This document shows positions 11,901 to 23,810 of a DNA stretch of 64,000 bases, piece by piece. Each line of letters opens with the position of its first letter. The first letter of the stretch is position 1. Source of the DNA: Parus major. Lineage: Eukaryota; Chordata; Aves; Passeriformes; Paridae. The notes beneath the pieces are model-generated. The model searched no databases. It saw nothing but the letters and a program-made list of their open reading frames with translations, and was not told where the DNA came from. Both the position numbers and the translations under genes were made by a program. The DNA lies in the NCBI RefSeq assembly GCF_001522545.3, contig NC_031771.1, positions 65,740,792 through 65,804,791 of the forward strand, in the 5' to 3' direction.

Positions 11901-12474
11901 GAAACCAATCTCCAAAAGCTTATCTCATCTCTGGGTTTGGACACACTGGAATTTCAGAGTCTTTTCTCATCTTGTCTTTAAGACACCATTTTGTAGAGAT
12001 TCTTAAAGAATCAGTAAAAACTATTCTTAAAAACTCCTGGTTGGTGAGAGGGGAAGGGATTCAAGAGAATGGCAAGGCTGGGCTTTAAAAAGAGAATCAG
12101 AAATACCTCTCTCAAACTCCCTAAGCTTCCATTTCTGGAAATGGTGGAATTAAATTATTAAACATTTCACAAGCACGTCATAGAGAGGTGATAAAAATAT
12201 GGTCACTGGGGAGCTGTCAAGAAGAAATTCTGTTAAAGCAGCCTAATTTCCCTCTCTGACTGATAATTTAGGCAACATAAATGGAGAGGAAAAAGGGGAA
12301 ACAGTTCTTAAAAGTTTCATAATGCTCTGGTATGACGTTCTCCACAAGAATTAGGGAAAATTACTTATATTTTACTCATAATTCATAAAATTAATCCCTA
12401 AATACTCAGAGTAGAAGAAAAGGACATGCTTTTGGTCATCTGTAATTGGGAGGATGTTTCAGGTGGAAGTCCTA
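8955..12474. other. Non-coding AT-rich sequence
   Basis: No gene or repeat family is recognised. A short tandem of a 13-base unit (cctcttgaaat type) lies near 9710-9740. Long runs of A occur near 9349-9362. Confidence 0.5.
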
Positions 12475-13040
12475 TGGAATCTGTTCTGCTCTAATATTTT
12501 CATTGGTGATTTGACCATGGAGATAGAAAGTGATCTGAATGCATTTCTACCTGATGGGCCAAGAGAAAAACCTCAAAATAATCTGGAAAACAGAAGTGGA
12601 ATTTTAGCTTGGTAACTTTGACAGAAGTTCTGGAATCCTTGTGCAATTATTCAATTGAAGGAAATACTGAGTGGTTTAAGAATGAATCAAGGGCAATTCT
12701 GCAAATAAAAAGGACATTTAGAAGGGTCCTCTCCCCACTCTTTGGGGCTGAACACAGACCAAGTAGAACCAGCATGGATCCTAGTGGAAAAATCTGAATT
12801 CCAGTCTGGATATATTAGTATAAGATCACTGTTTTTCTCTATTTGTACAGCAGTGTCCTCAGCTGGAATTCTGCCTTCAGGTTTGGGCACTGCAATTACA
12901 ATTCTGGCCATACCTGAGTGAGTTTTCAGAGAGCGTTACTGAAAATAAGAAGAGGTTTAAGAGCATAACTTGGAGAGGAAAGTTTAGAAAAACTGATTTT
13001 TTTTAGTCTAGAAAAGAGGGGATTGAGAGGAGTTTCAGGG
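12475..13040 (+). mobile_element. Old CR1/L3-like LINE relic (end of reverse transcriptase region and 3' part)
   Basis: Read on the plus strand, 'aatattttcattggtgattt' near 12495 resembles the 'NIFINDL' block late in CR1 ORF2. 'ttcaggtttgggcactgcaa' near 12876 resembles the conserved '(g)ttctgggcaccacaattt' segment. 'ttagtctagaaaagagggga' near 13003 resembles 'ttcagcctggagaagagaag'. The blocks occur in the correct order with indels between them. The copy is far more diverged than the other CR1s here, so it is probably an ancient insertion. Boundaries are approximate. Confidence 0.6.
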
Positions 13041-13087
13041 GGTTGATAGACGAGGCATTGTCCAGCACATTGGGAGTGGATTTATCC

Positions 13088-13110
13088 CTTCTTCTTCTTC
13101 TTCTTCTTCC
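13088..13110. repeat. (TTC)n microsatellite
   Basis: About seven copies of CTT/TTC, uninterrupted. Confidence 0.9.
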
Positions 13111-14532
13111 TGTCTCAGAGGTGACAGCAGGCCTAGGAGACCACTGGATGTTCCTTGAAACCTTCTGTGTGCCTGGGAAAACAGAGACACAAGTGGATCA
13201 CAGACACTGGATGTCCCTGTCCTACCCGTACCTGGTGGTGTGATGCTGTCACAGCTGAGCACAAGCACGAATCCTTCAAGCCGAAAACATCCAAGGTCTC
13301 TGTTATTCTAGAGCCAGCTTTTCCAGAAATGCAGTTTTGGATTTTTAGCACTCATCCCAGCTCTCCATTTAGCATTTCCTTTGAGAGGAGGACATGTCCT
13401 GAAAGGCAAAATGTCACTATGATCAGCACAGACCTTGTGGCTTCCGAAAACCTGGGTACTTTCCTTTTAGTACTTGATGTGGGAGGAGCTCAGATGTCTG
13501 AGATGAAAAGGGGCCATAGTTATTTCTGCTATTAAAATGTCAGGCCCATTAACACCTCAGCAAACTGTGTTGTTTTTGTTTTTTTTATTTTCCCTGAGAC
13601 TGACCTGCTTGAAATGAAATGGAGTGAAATATTCAATGTGAGTCAAACTATTCATTCAGCACTTTCAGTTCTTGAAACATCCTCCTTCCTTGCTCCAGGT
13701 CCAACACGAGCCCATGCTTTTTCTTTCTCTAAGAGGATTTCTTAGGACATCCCACACGTGATCAGTTTAAGTGTATCATCAACACACAACTCATTGGTGC
13801 TTCAAAAACCCAAAAAATACTTGTAAATGCTTGACCTTACTCTGTTTAGTGCAGCTTTTACATAATGTTTTCTATTTACATGAGAAATCTTAAATTTAAG
13901 AAAGAAAAGTGACAGGAATGAAAGCCAAGCATTTAATGGGTTTTTTGGGGGGAAGATTCTTCTGTAATGAAACCTTTGCTCAGATATCCATGTTCTGTAC
14001 AGGCAAATTTTGCTGCTTGACTGAAAGAGCAGGAATTTTGACAAGGCATGTCAAAATCCAGGAATCAGTTGAAGTGTACTCAGGGCAGAACCAACACACT
14101 TTTACTTCATATCTCTGCAAACTCCTAGTGGCAAAATCTCTGTTGAAGGTGAGGTTTGTAAAGAAAGAGAAAATAATTCAGAAAACAGAAAATGGACAGG
14201 AAACTCATAAGCTAAATAATGTTTGGGATGACACGGGAAAAATCTCCACAACAATCTGTTTTCTCCTCATTATTCAAAACTACCAAAGAATATTGATGGT
14301 TTCCCACATGGAACTTGCTTCTGAACCTGCTGCTGCTCCTGACCCCTTCACTTTTCCAGCCATTTGCAGCATTTTGTGTTCCAGTGCTGCCCCTGAATGC
14401 TCAGGAGGGAACTCCTCACATTTGCTCTCACCAGCTCAGCCCCTGCACTTAGCACAAAATCACCACCATTTCAGGAGTGACTTTCCAAGTCCTTATTTTT
14501 CTATTTTGATTTTTTTTTTGCTTTTTCTATGA

Positions 14533-14937
14533 AAGAATGCTCAGCTGCTGGCTGCAAATGAGGGCTTCTGGATTTGGAAATGGCTCGTGGAGAACGTTCC
14601 CATCCTGTTGTCTGATTTATGGGGTCAGAAGAGAGCCACAGCTGCTGGAGGAGGTGGGGTGGACGTTGAGGAGCAGGAGCTGAGACACCTGATTGAGATT
14701 CAGCTGGAGCAAAGAGGACGTTCTGCACCAAATCACGATGTCAAAGATAACCTGATGAGAAGTGAGAAGCATCCAAACTTTGAAATGCAATATCTCCTGA
14801 CCCTGTTGGATTTCTACCAGCAATTTTCTAATTTAGAAAGAAAACTATCGTCGATGCAAGCGTTTGCAAGGCTGTCAAATCCTTTAGTGCCAGTGGCTCT
14901 CCAGAAGCCTGTCAGTCACAATGACCTTGAGTTTTGA
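14533..14937 (+). other. Unassigned open frame with exon-like features (135 codons, ends at TGA)
   Basis: The frame is open from just after a TGA at 14530-14532 to the TGA at 14935-14937. A long pyrimidine tract (14507-14528) followed by AAAG, with another AG at 14544, could serve as a splice acceptor. The stretch contains eight CpGs in about 400 bases, whereas its flanks have only a few in more than 1 kb, so methylation decay may have been resisted here. The C-terminal half has an acidic/amphipathic helical look (EEQEL, then LLTLLDFYQQF). I match it to no known family. It could be a terminal exon, a lineage-specific gene, or chance. Confidence 0.2.
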
Positions 14938-16311
14938 GTTGCTTGGAGTTCCTTTTTCAATAACACTTTCTCTGATTTTGAAATTCAAGAGGCACAGAGG
15001 AGTCTGTTATGAAGAAACACGAGTTCCTCTTGCCAGAGAAGAGTTTTGTTGTTACATTTTGCCAGAGGCTCTGGAGAAGGGAACAGGGAGCCACAGCATA
15101 TTTATTTATGCAGATCAAACTGCATAAATGCAATTATTAGAATGCATTTTGCCATTATTCTTTTGCCTTTCAGAAATGTTTTACGGCATAACCAGATTTC
15201 TTCAGAAGATCTTGGGAGCTCTGGGGGTTCATTCCACTTTTCCAGTGTGGGCTCTGCAGTTGAACATAAACTTTTTACTGATTGTACTTAAAAAGAGAAA
15301 TATCTCTGTTATATACTGAGAGTTGCTCTCCAAAATAGGGCCTGAAGGTCCAGATGGGCAAGAAATTGAATATAAGTCCTGTAAGTGTGACCTTGTCAAA
15401 AGGACAGGTCCAGGGGGGATTTTTTTCCACTTATCCAGAACTTTTAATATGTTCTTTTCCCCACTTTTTTTCTGTAATTGACCAGTGGTGTTCTGAAAAA
15501 TGCTCATATTTCTACTGCTCTGGTGTCTTCCTTACTCTGCACACCATAATGCCATTTTTTTGCCTTCTCAGGGAATAACACACTTCCTGGACTGTCTCTG
15601 TGTTTGTAACTTCTTTATGTTTTACAAGCCACCCAAACTGTCTTCAGAAATCCTTCATTTGTATTTAAATGAAATCTGAATTTTTACTTTAAAACCTCTC
15701 TCATCACACATCTTCAATTTTTTTACTGTTTTGTTAGCTCTTGCTTTTTTTTTCTTATATTTTCTTGAGATTTCCAGAGATGCTCCATTTTTCTTTAAAT
15801 AGTTTCTACCATGACAGGCTATAAATTTTGTCCCAGGATCGCTGCCTTCTCAAACTCCCAGCAATATATCTGCATTTCAAATGCACTCAGCAGAGTATCT
15901 AAATGCCAGCAAGGCATTTAACCTTGTCATTTTACCTGAAATTAGGTATTCAAATTATTCCTATTTGAGTCTTGCTATTTTGATTTATTAGTGAAACCCT
16001 CAGGTTGCAAGATGCCATTTCTGTGTTGGCTCTGAAGGTGTTTTAAAAGCACTGCAGATGGGAAGGGGAATTCTCTGCCCCAGTAAGAGTTTGCTGGAGA
16101 TTATCCATATGCTAAATTAGTTTGTGCTTGGGCCAGACCTGATTTAAAAGGTTCACTCCGTTATTTTAGAGGTGCATTTAAAAAGCCCTTCACTCATTTA
16201 TTTTATTGCTTTGGAATCAAGATACATTATAGGTTCTCCAGCCCTCTGGCTAGATCCTTAAAGAGATAAAATGATCTGTTACACCCTACAAAATCCTGAC
16301 AGGTGCAGGGC

Positions 16312-16334
16312 TGACAGGCACTCAGTGCCTGTCA
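16312..16334. repeat. Near-perfect 23-bp palindrome (11-bp arms, 1-base centre)
   Basis: TGACAGGCACT, then a single C, then AGTGCCTGTCA. Each arm begins or ends with TGACAG/CTGTCA, the core recognised by TALE homeodomain proteins (Meis, Prep, TGIF). A further TGACAGGTGC lies about 15 bases upstream. Confidence 0.85.
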
Positions 16335-17599
16335 TCTGAGGTTGTCACAAGTTCTTGAATGACATGAGGAACAAGGAAAGTCATTTTCCTTTTCTTTTTC
16401 CTTCTTTTTACAGATTTCATGATCCCATATGCAGAGAAGTCTTTTTCAAATGGGGATCTATTTCCCCCTTGCCAAACTGCACCCATGATGTCAAGGCCTC
16501 GTAGGATGCTGTTAATAAACCCCTGGCCATTTATTTGAAATTGTTTTGTCTGCTCTTCTTCCTCATTGCTTACCAGGCTTCCCTACATTTGTTCATCCAC
16601 TGGAATGCTGAAAATTCTTGTACAATTCTAATTTTACACAAGACCTTTTAAAAGTCTGTTACCACAGCAAGTCTTTCCCCATTTCTTTTGTGTCACTGAA
16701 GCACTTTCTGAGGAGATAAACTTGTCTTAGAGTGTTGTGTGGCTCTTTGGAGCCTAACAACTGGATTCAACTCAATACTCTTATATTGACATATTTTAAT
16801 TGACACAGATTCCTTCTAATTCCAAAAGGATGTTGAGTCTTTTCACCTAAAGCTTGAATATAATTTTTGGAAATTCTCTTGATTTGATGGAGTTCTCTTA
16901 CTAACAGAAAGGGGCAAGATTTGCCCACTTTCATAGAGCTCATGTATCTCTGGTGAAAACTTGGACTCAGAAGGGGTTCAGTATAAATTACTAAAAAAAA
17001 AAATGATTGAAGGCACACATTGAGATGTGCACTGCAAAATGCAAATGTTCTTTACCCAGCCTTGAAAGCCGTTCTAGACCATTTCTGTCAACTCAAGAGA
17101 ATCAAAACTTCATCTCACTGAATACACATGAAGCCTGACATGGTCAAAGGCCAAGGTTTCTCACTTGTACTTGGGAGAATGGACAAGCTGAGTATTCTGT
17201 TTCCAGACTTTTCATTTAATATCTCTAATCTGCATGTTATGTCCATTGACGGGCTCTTGGGAGAGACATCTCTTGCAGAAATGTGAATATTACTGGAAAT
17301 GCCATTCAAAAGAGGCCTGACTTTGCCCTCCTGTGAAGGCACTAAGGTATAACAAATAAAAAAGGTGCAGTCACAATCTAAATGATTGCAACATCTTTGC
17401 CAAAAATGACCCAAAGGGCTTTTGGCAAGGGGGCATAATTTTCTTAAGTGGTTGGTAGTGTACGAGGGAGCCTTTATTTCCACCACTCAGACCTTGCCAC
17501 CTGAATACCAAAGTGAAAGCACAAGGAGAGTTCCTGTAGGATTTTATTTTACCTATCTCACTCCTGATGTCCCAGTGTAGCAAAATCACTGTCTGAAGT

Positions 17600-17762
17600 C
17601 ACAGAATCATAGAAAAGCCATTTAAGATCATCAATCCAAACCATTCTCCCAGCTCTGCCAAGGCCAGCACTGCCCCATGTCCCCAAATGCCACATCCACA
17701 CATCCCCTCCAGGGATGGGGACTCCAGCACTGCCCTGGAGAGCTGTGCCAGTGCTCCCAGTT
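17600..17762 (-). mobile_element. CR1 LINE 3' end, second subfamily type
   Basis: The plus strand reads 'cacagaatcatagaaaagcc', then 'aagatcatcaatccaaacc', 'ccaaatgccacatccacac' and 'ccagggatggggactccag'. This is the same subfamily signature as the copies at 39352 and 42043, but the sequence is more diverged and 5'-truncated. Confidence 0.9.
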
Positions 17763-20370
17763 TCACAGTAACATCAGCTGGGAATTCTATAAAAACCTCA
17801 AGGTTTCAGCAATTTTGATCTCTGCAAGGGAGCCAAAGCCGAAAGTCTACAGCATCATTTGAAGCTATGTGAGTCAAACAGCGATGGAGGCATTTAAACC
17901 CAACCAAAGAATGGCTCCTTGCTCTGCTGCTTCTCCAGAAGCCCAAATGTGTATTTTCTTATTTATTTTCAGGATTCCCTTCGTGATCTTTTGAACAGGA
18001 TGCTTTGGACTTTTACACTTTTCCTAGATACATTTTTTAATGGATCATCACAGAGCCTAAGAAGGAAATTTTCATCTCCTACATCACCACAGACTTCCCA
18101 CTGTTGGCACCCACTCCTCCAGCTGATCCATCCCAGCCAGAGCTTTTCTGGCTGGGCAGAACAGGCTGATCTGTGTCTTTATGTCACTCTGCACTTGTGC
18201 CAAAGCAAATTAGGACCTTGGTTGGGTCCTTGATGGTCCTCAGTAATCTCTTCTTGCTAATTCCCAGTGTTTGCAAACAAGTCTGTACAGAGAAGAGCCT
18301 GACGCTAAATCTCTGGATAATTTTGTTGCCTTTTAGGGTGAGAATGAAAAGCTTCAGGAGCCTCCATCGTTTGGGTTGGTTTTTTTTTTTTTTGCTGCAG
18401 CAGCAACACCAGGATTTCATCCAAAGGATTTTCTTTTTCTCCTGTTCTCGCCTGTTCCGCTGTGCTTGGTTTGATTCAGAGCTGGGTTTTTTTCTGGAAC
18501 TGAGTACAGAGAGGGATGATGTGGTTTTGATACAGATATTTTTGCACCCATTTAATGTTTTCGGTAATCTCCAGCCAGGCTCCTCCTCAAAATCACATAT
18601 ACATATGTTGTACATATCATTTACTCCAAGTATTTATTTCTGTTATTCACAAAAGTCAAAGATCCTCAGCAGGAAAATACCTGTAGAGCAAAGTCTCTGC
18701 CATGGAGAGACAAGAAAAACAAAGATTAGATTAAAGGAGGATGAAGTTAATGAGACTAAAAAGCTTTTGAAAGCCAGGACAGAATGTGTGTGTGAACAAA
18801 AGAGTGATACAAAAAACTAACAGCATGCCCAGGGTGTTAGTTCTTAGTCACTTATTTCTACTGCATTATTTGTCAAAAAAAAATAATACCTCTTCAAACT
18901 TCTTCCCCCTCTTTAAATCCCAGTCACACGCACTTCTGCTGTGCCCAAGATTGATTATTCACTCCATTGTCATTGCCTGTTGTTCGCTGAATTCTGACCT
19001 TTTCTTTTAATTCAAGGAAATTCCCGCTACAGGCTAGAAAAAAATAATTCCCTGTTCTAAGAGATGAGTCATTTCTTTGCTGCCACATCATCTTGCATGG
19101 CATATTTAACTTTGAAATATTACTGGAACAGGGGAGGAGAAAAGAAAGATGTGGATCAAAAGGTCATTAGTAACTAATATTTTAGGAAGGAACAAGCGAA
19201 TTCCATGAGAGTAAAGTTTAAAAAGGGATGTGAAAAGGTTCCCTGATAAAAATTGGAAGGGTCAGCAGTAAGAAATGATGGGTTGTCTTTAGGGAAGATC
19301 ACAAAGTAGACAAACCAGCCTGAATGCATTAAATTAAGAGAACTAGTAAAATGATCAATATTCTCCCAAATCCAAGTGGATCCATGCCAAGCTCAAACCC
19401 TCTGGACAGCAGCACAGCTTTGAGTGAAGAAAATGATGAAACTCAGCCACAAGTCAGGAAATGTACCAAGAACAAGGAAAAAAAAAATAATAGTAGGATT
19501 AACACTGAAAACTCTTATTTTAAAAATCTTTTTCAATATGTGAGGAACAATTCACCCCTCCCCTGCTCAGCTGTTGATTGCTCTGAGCACTACCTGGAAT
19601 TCATGGAAGATGATGAGCTTCTAAAAGCAAGGAAATGATAATGAGTGTTCATCAGAACTACACCTCTCTGACACTGGAAAGACAAACAAGGAGAAAGCTT
19701 TGTTCCTAGGACTGAATTTCTTTCTTATTTCCAAGAACCTGGATGTGGAGGAAGGAAGAAATTTGTTTGTTGGATGTCGGCTCTGTCTTATCAAACTCAC
19801 AAAATTATGAAATGTGAATGTTGAAGTGTGATTGTGACCACAGAGAGAAGTTTAGGCCATTTTGGGAAGTGTGAAGATGAATTAGCCATGCCACTATGTG
19901 GAGCATTCAGATAAAAAAAGAGTAAAATATATTTGAGTAATTTTTCCCACTCGACGACAGGATATTGTCTACCTGGGAAAGGGGGAGCACAGAAATGATC
20001 TTAAAAATGCCCACTGTGCAATCCAAGTGGAAAAATGGGTGGGAAGCCATCACTGAGGAAAGGTGGTGGAGTTTTAAAAGAGCTAAAATATGGTTTATAA
20101 ATTTGACTGGGTCAGAGACAAAAGTGACACCCCTTCTAAATCAATGCTCTTAACACGACTGACCCTGGCAAGGAGTTATGAGCTATCTTCAGATATCACC
20201 TGGTACAAAGGGATCTCAAACTCTTCTTTTCCTCCCCTGGTATCTTTTAGGCATTTAAACATGAAGACAAAAAGTTTCATAAAGCCAAACTCCCTTTTCA
20301 AGCCTATTCCCAAACTGCAGTCCACAATTTCAGCTCTTACACAAAATAAAAGCACAGATCCAAAATAAAA
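17763..20370. other. Non-coding AT-rich sequence
   Basis: Contains the hairpin 18132-18156 and a T-rich tract near 18381. The long open frame 18173-18820 runs through T-rich sequence, which lowers stop frequency, and it resembles no known family. No transposon is recognised. Confidence 0.45.
18132..18156. repeat. GC-rich hairpin, 10-bp perfect arms, 5-base loop
   Basis: CCCAGCCAGA, loop GCTTT, TCTGGCTGGG. The stem is too short for a microRNA precursor. Confidence 0.75.
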
Positions 20371-20535
20371 TGACAGAATCCTAAAAAGACTTGGGGTTGA
20401 AGGGACCTTAAAGAGACATCATTCTACCCCTCTGCCACAGGCAGGGACACCTTCCACTATCCCATATTTCTCCAAGCTCCATCCATCCTGGCCTTGGACA
20501 CTTCCAGGGATCCAGGGGCAGCCACAGCTTCTCTC
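20371..20535 (-). mobile_element. CR1 LINE 3' end
   Basis: The plus strand reads 'ttggggttgaagggacctta', 'ggcagggacaccttccacta', 'ttccagggatccaggggc' and 'agccacagcttctct' in CR1 reverse-complement order. The element is cut at its 5' side near 20535. Confidence 0.92.
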
Positions 20536-23529
20536 GTCTCTTTTGACACCAAAAATTCCTCTCCCGCAACAATTGTTCAGTGACCGTATTTTATTCATTA
20601 AAACAACAAAAAGAACTTAGAACAGGCCTCCTAAAGATGAAATTGGAGATCCATTATAACTCAATCTCCAAACAGAAGCAGCTACAAATAGAAAATAAAT
20701 AAATTAATAAATTTTCACATCAAAAACCTGCTTTACAATGTGTTTGCCTACTGAGATTTAGAGGCACCATTCGAGCTTCTTTACAAGAACAGGTATAATG
20801 TAGGCATTGCTTTGACAATTTACTGCACAATATACCAAAACAGTGAGTTAAAGCTCATTAACTCAACTACACAGGCATAAAAGGTGGGTCCCAACAGATT
20901 TGATTTGACAAAATCTGCAGTTTGTCAGCACAGACCCTTGATTTATCAGGCAATTGTCTAACAAGGCCAAGCTAACAGTGTTATTGTTGAAAAGTTCGGT
21001 CTGGATAATCTGTGTCACACACACACCACAAGCAGGAAGGTGACTCCTCACATCCCCATAAAACACCTCAAAATGAGGACAGGAGACACACCCAGGACAG
21101 CTGAACTGAGATTTGGGCAGGCCAAGAACAGCTCCAGGCACTCCTGGAGAGTTTGGCTGTTTGCTGTTCATCTCTTCACCCCCCACCATGTTTGCTCTGT
21201 AGACTTTGCAAATTCTGTTGTTTCCAAATTGTTTAATTAATTAATGTTTGCAAAGGAGGCGATGTGGCAAATGCTGTTATAACTCTTTGCAAACTGCCTG
21301 ATTAAGATGCAAAGCACAGCCAGAACAGCTGTCAGAACAAACTCCTGCGCTGTCAATGCCCTGACAAAGCAGAAGACAACTTGGGATAAAAATTCATCAG
21401 CAATTAGTTCTTCCTTGAGTCACAAAAATAATTCTAAAAAGTGTCTCAATGAAATGATCCCCTGCATCTGTTTTTTGTTGCCAGATCATTCAGTAAAGGC
21501 TCTGTACTGTTTCCCTGGGTAGTTTCATCTCTTCTGAGCAAGCAGTTGGCCAAAGTCTGTGAGATTATCACAGATAATTAATTTATCAGCTACTCGCTGC
21601 TTTTAACATTTTCCTGTTGGAAGAGTCACTCTGGGTCAGGCTTTTTCACTAAGATACAAAGCATCAAGTGACCAAAACCCAAAGTTGACATAAAATCAAT
21701 GTCTCCCACTGAATTCAGACTCATGCTGACACCAGCAGAACTGGTCCATTTTGTTTTCCAGCACCAATTAAGAAGCTGAAAAACTCACATCGTTTGCTGG
21801 ATCATAAAACTTTCCACTTCTTCACTTTTCCCCCCTCTGTTACATAGAAATGTCTTGATTCACAACACTAGAACCATTCTAAACTACTTTGTTTTCTGCA
21901 GCTGCCCCATGCTGAAATCCCAGGGTAAGCTGCTTGGAAGTTCTGACTGACACACTTTTGGATCTTTTTTAAATTGCTGTGAATAGAATCACAGGAGAAC
22001 ACAGCTTGAAGAACCTGAGCTGATACATGACCAGTGAAATAACAACCATTATTCCAACCTTAAAAAGACTTTTTCAGAAGAAAAGTTAATCTTTACAGGA
22101 TGCAACCATTCCTTATGACCTTGGATTAAATTAACCCTGTTTCCATGGGAAGTTTATTCTTTAGACTCAGCCTTTGCTGGCTGCCCTTACATTTATTTAC
22201 TGTAGCACCTGGAGTCTTCACCTGAGTTCCCATTATGTTTAAGTGCTGCAGCACCTCATTGTAACAAATAAAAGTACTTGAAGGGATGCAGAATAATATC
22301 AGAAAAATGTGTTTAAGGATAATTGGTGAATGTCTATTTTAAAGGCAAATGGATTTTATGAAGGATATGTATAGACACATATCTAAATACTTTAATACAT
22401 TGGTGAAGGAGTGCCCCTTTCTCTTCAAAGTTATTTTCTGATACTGTAATTGTAGTGCTTTTCTTACTCCCTGCCTTGAATACATGAACAGACTTATTTT
22501 TCTTTTTGTTTGATTCCATTGAGCCAAAGTGGATTTAACCCTTCTGACAATTCAGGACCAATCTCCTCCAAGACAGAGACAGAGTTGGGGTATTTTTTTC
22601 ATACAGGTAGATCCAAAACCCTGAAAGAATTTGGGTCCTGGGTTTTTTACAGTTGCTTTCCACATTACCATGTCTGAGAGAAAAATAAATCACTGAATTA
22701 TATTTTATAAGGAGGATGTCAAGGCTCTTTTCTCTCTGCAATATGTCAATGTAGAGATGACACAAGAAGCAACACAAATTTATCTTTAATTTTTTGGAAG
22801 ATCACTGTGAAGACAGAATCTTTTTGTAGCTCTTGAGTAATATAAAACAAAAATGGAGAATGGAGAATGGAAGATTTGGTCAAACAACAGATAAAACTTC
22901 AGAATGAAGATATTTAAGCAGCTAAAAGGGAAAAGTTGTGTGTTTATCATCAGAAGATTTTAATAACAAACATCTAGAAACTCATCTGTGGTGCAAAGAG
23001 AGGTAACCATGTCCTGGAGGAGGGGAGAGATGGTCCCTTAAGGGTTTTTAACTTCAGCTCTGGGGGGCAATACTTGAAACAGAAATATAAGAAATCTCCC
23101 AAATGTTAGTATTCAATCAGGCTTTATTGGATATATCAAATGCTTTTCTGCTGCCTGCCACTAGTTAAACACCAGCAGCTGCTATTCCTCATCCCCCTTC
23201 CCTGATAACACACACACACAAGGCATTTTTCATTTTAAGAATGAAATTCCAGAAGACAAATCTATACACCCTGCCCTGGCTCTAACAGCAGCTCAGATGG
23301 AGATGTCAAAGTCTGGGATATCAGCAATAGCTGACGCAAATCCTATCTCCTGCTCAGAAATACGGGAGAGGATGTGCAGGACAAAACGGGAATAAAACGT
23401 CAGGAGCGGGTGGAGAAGACTGAAAATAGTTTGAGGCTGGAAGGCAGATTAGAACAGAGAAAGGAGCTGTTATTCTACCTCTCATAAAAAATACAAAAGG
23501 ACTTCCTGAAGTATATTACAGAATCACAC
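20536..23529. other. Non-coding AT-rich sequence
   Basis: No gene is recognised. A cluster of TAATTA and TTTGCAAA-type sites occurs near 21222-21320, and GATA-type sites near 21565-21600. Tandem GGAGAAT copies lie near 22856-22872. Confidence 0.45.
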
Positions 23530-23730
23530 AGGGTTCAGAAATTGGTTATGAAAATGACGGGGGTGCTGGAATGAAAATTTCATAAAAAGAGATTGAAAGA
23601 TTGTAGGATTGTTTACAGAAGGGATGAATACAAGGAGTTATGATGAAAATACATTCAATTTTGAGAAGCTAAAGGAAAAAGCTGCTTACTCTTCATTTTG
23701 CTGTATCTAAAGTCTCAAAAAGAAATGTCC
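23530..23730 (+). mobile_element. Old CR1/L3-like LINE relic
   Basis: The plus strand reads 'ttatgaaaatgacgggggtg', then 'aaaagagattgaaagattg' and 'ggattgtttacagaaggg'. These fall in the order of the old amniote CR1/L3 3' region (conserved blocks 'atgaaaatga..ggg', 'gagagattaaaaagattggg', 'ctgttcagc'). Strong divergence marks it as ancient. Ends are approximate. Confidence 0.52.
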
Positions 23731-23780
23731 ATAAAGTTCTCCAGTTTATAAATGCCATTAATGGAAGTGCTGCTTCTTGA

Positions 23781-23810
23781 AATAGGTAAACCAGTTATGG
23801 TTTACCTATT
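23781..23810. repeat. Perfect palindrome, 12-bp arms, 6-base loop
   Basis: AATAGGTAAACC, loop AGTTAT, GGTTTACCTATT. The arms contain GTAAAC, close to the forkhead core, in opposite orientations. Confidence 0.88.

Larger units (their letters stand above)
13041..17599. other. Non-coding sequence with one exon-like open frame and a palindrome
   Basis: Holds a (TTC)n microsatellite at 13088-13110, the unassigned frame 14533-14937 and the palindrome 16312-16334. It also contains two long chance-type open frames (13909-14532 plus, 17115-17486 minus) with no recognisable family. No transposon is recognised. Confidence 0.45.

Noticed and set aside
13909..14532. 207-codon open frame
   Set aside because: No family resemblance and an uneven composition that ends in a T-rich run. 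Its length is on the high side for chance, but nothing else supports it.
18173..18820. 215-codon open frame
   Set aside because: It runs through T-rich sequence where stops are scarce, an opposite-strand frame covers the same bases, and no known protein is recognised.
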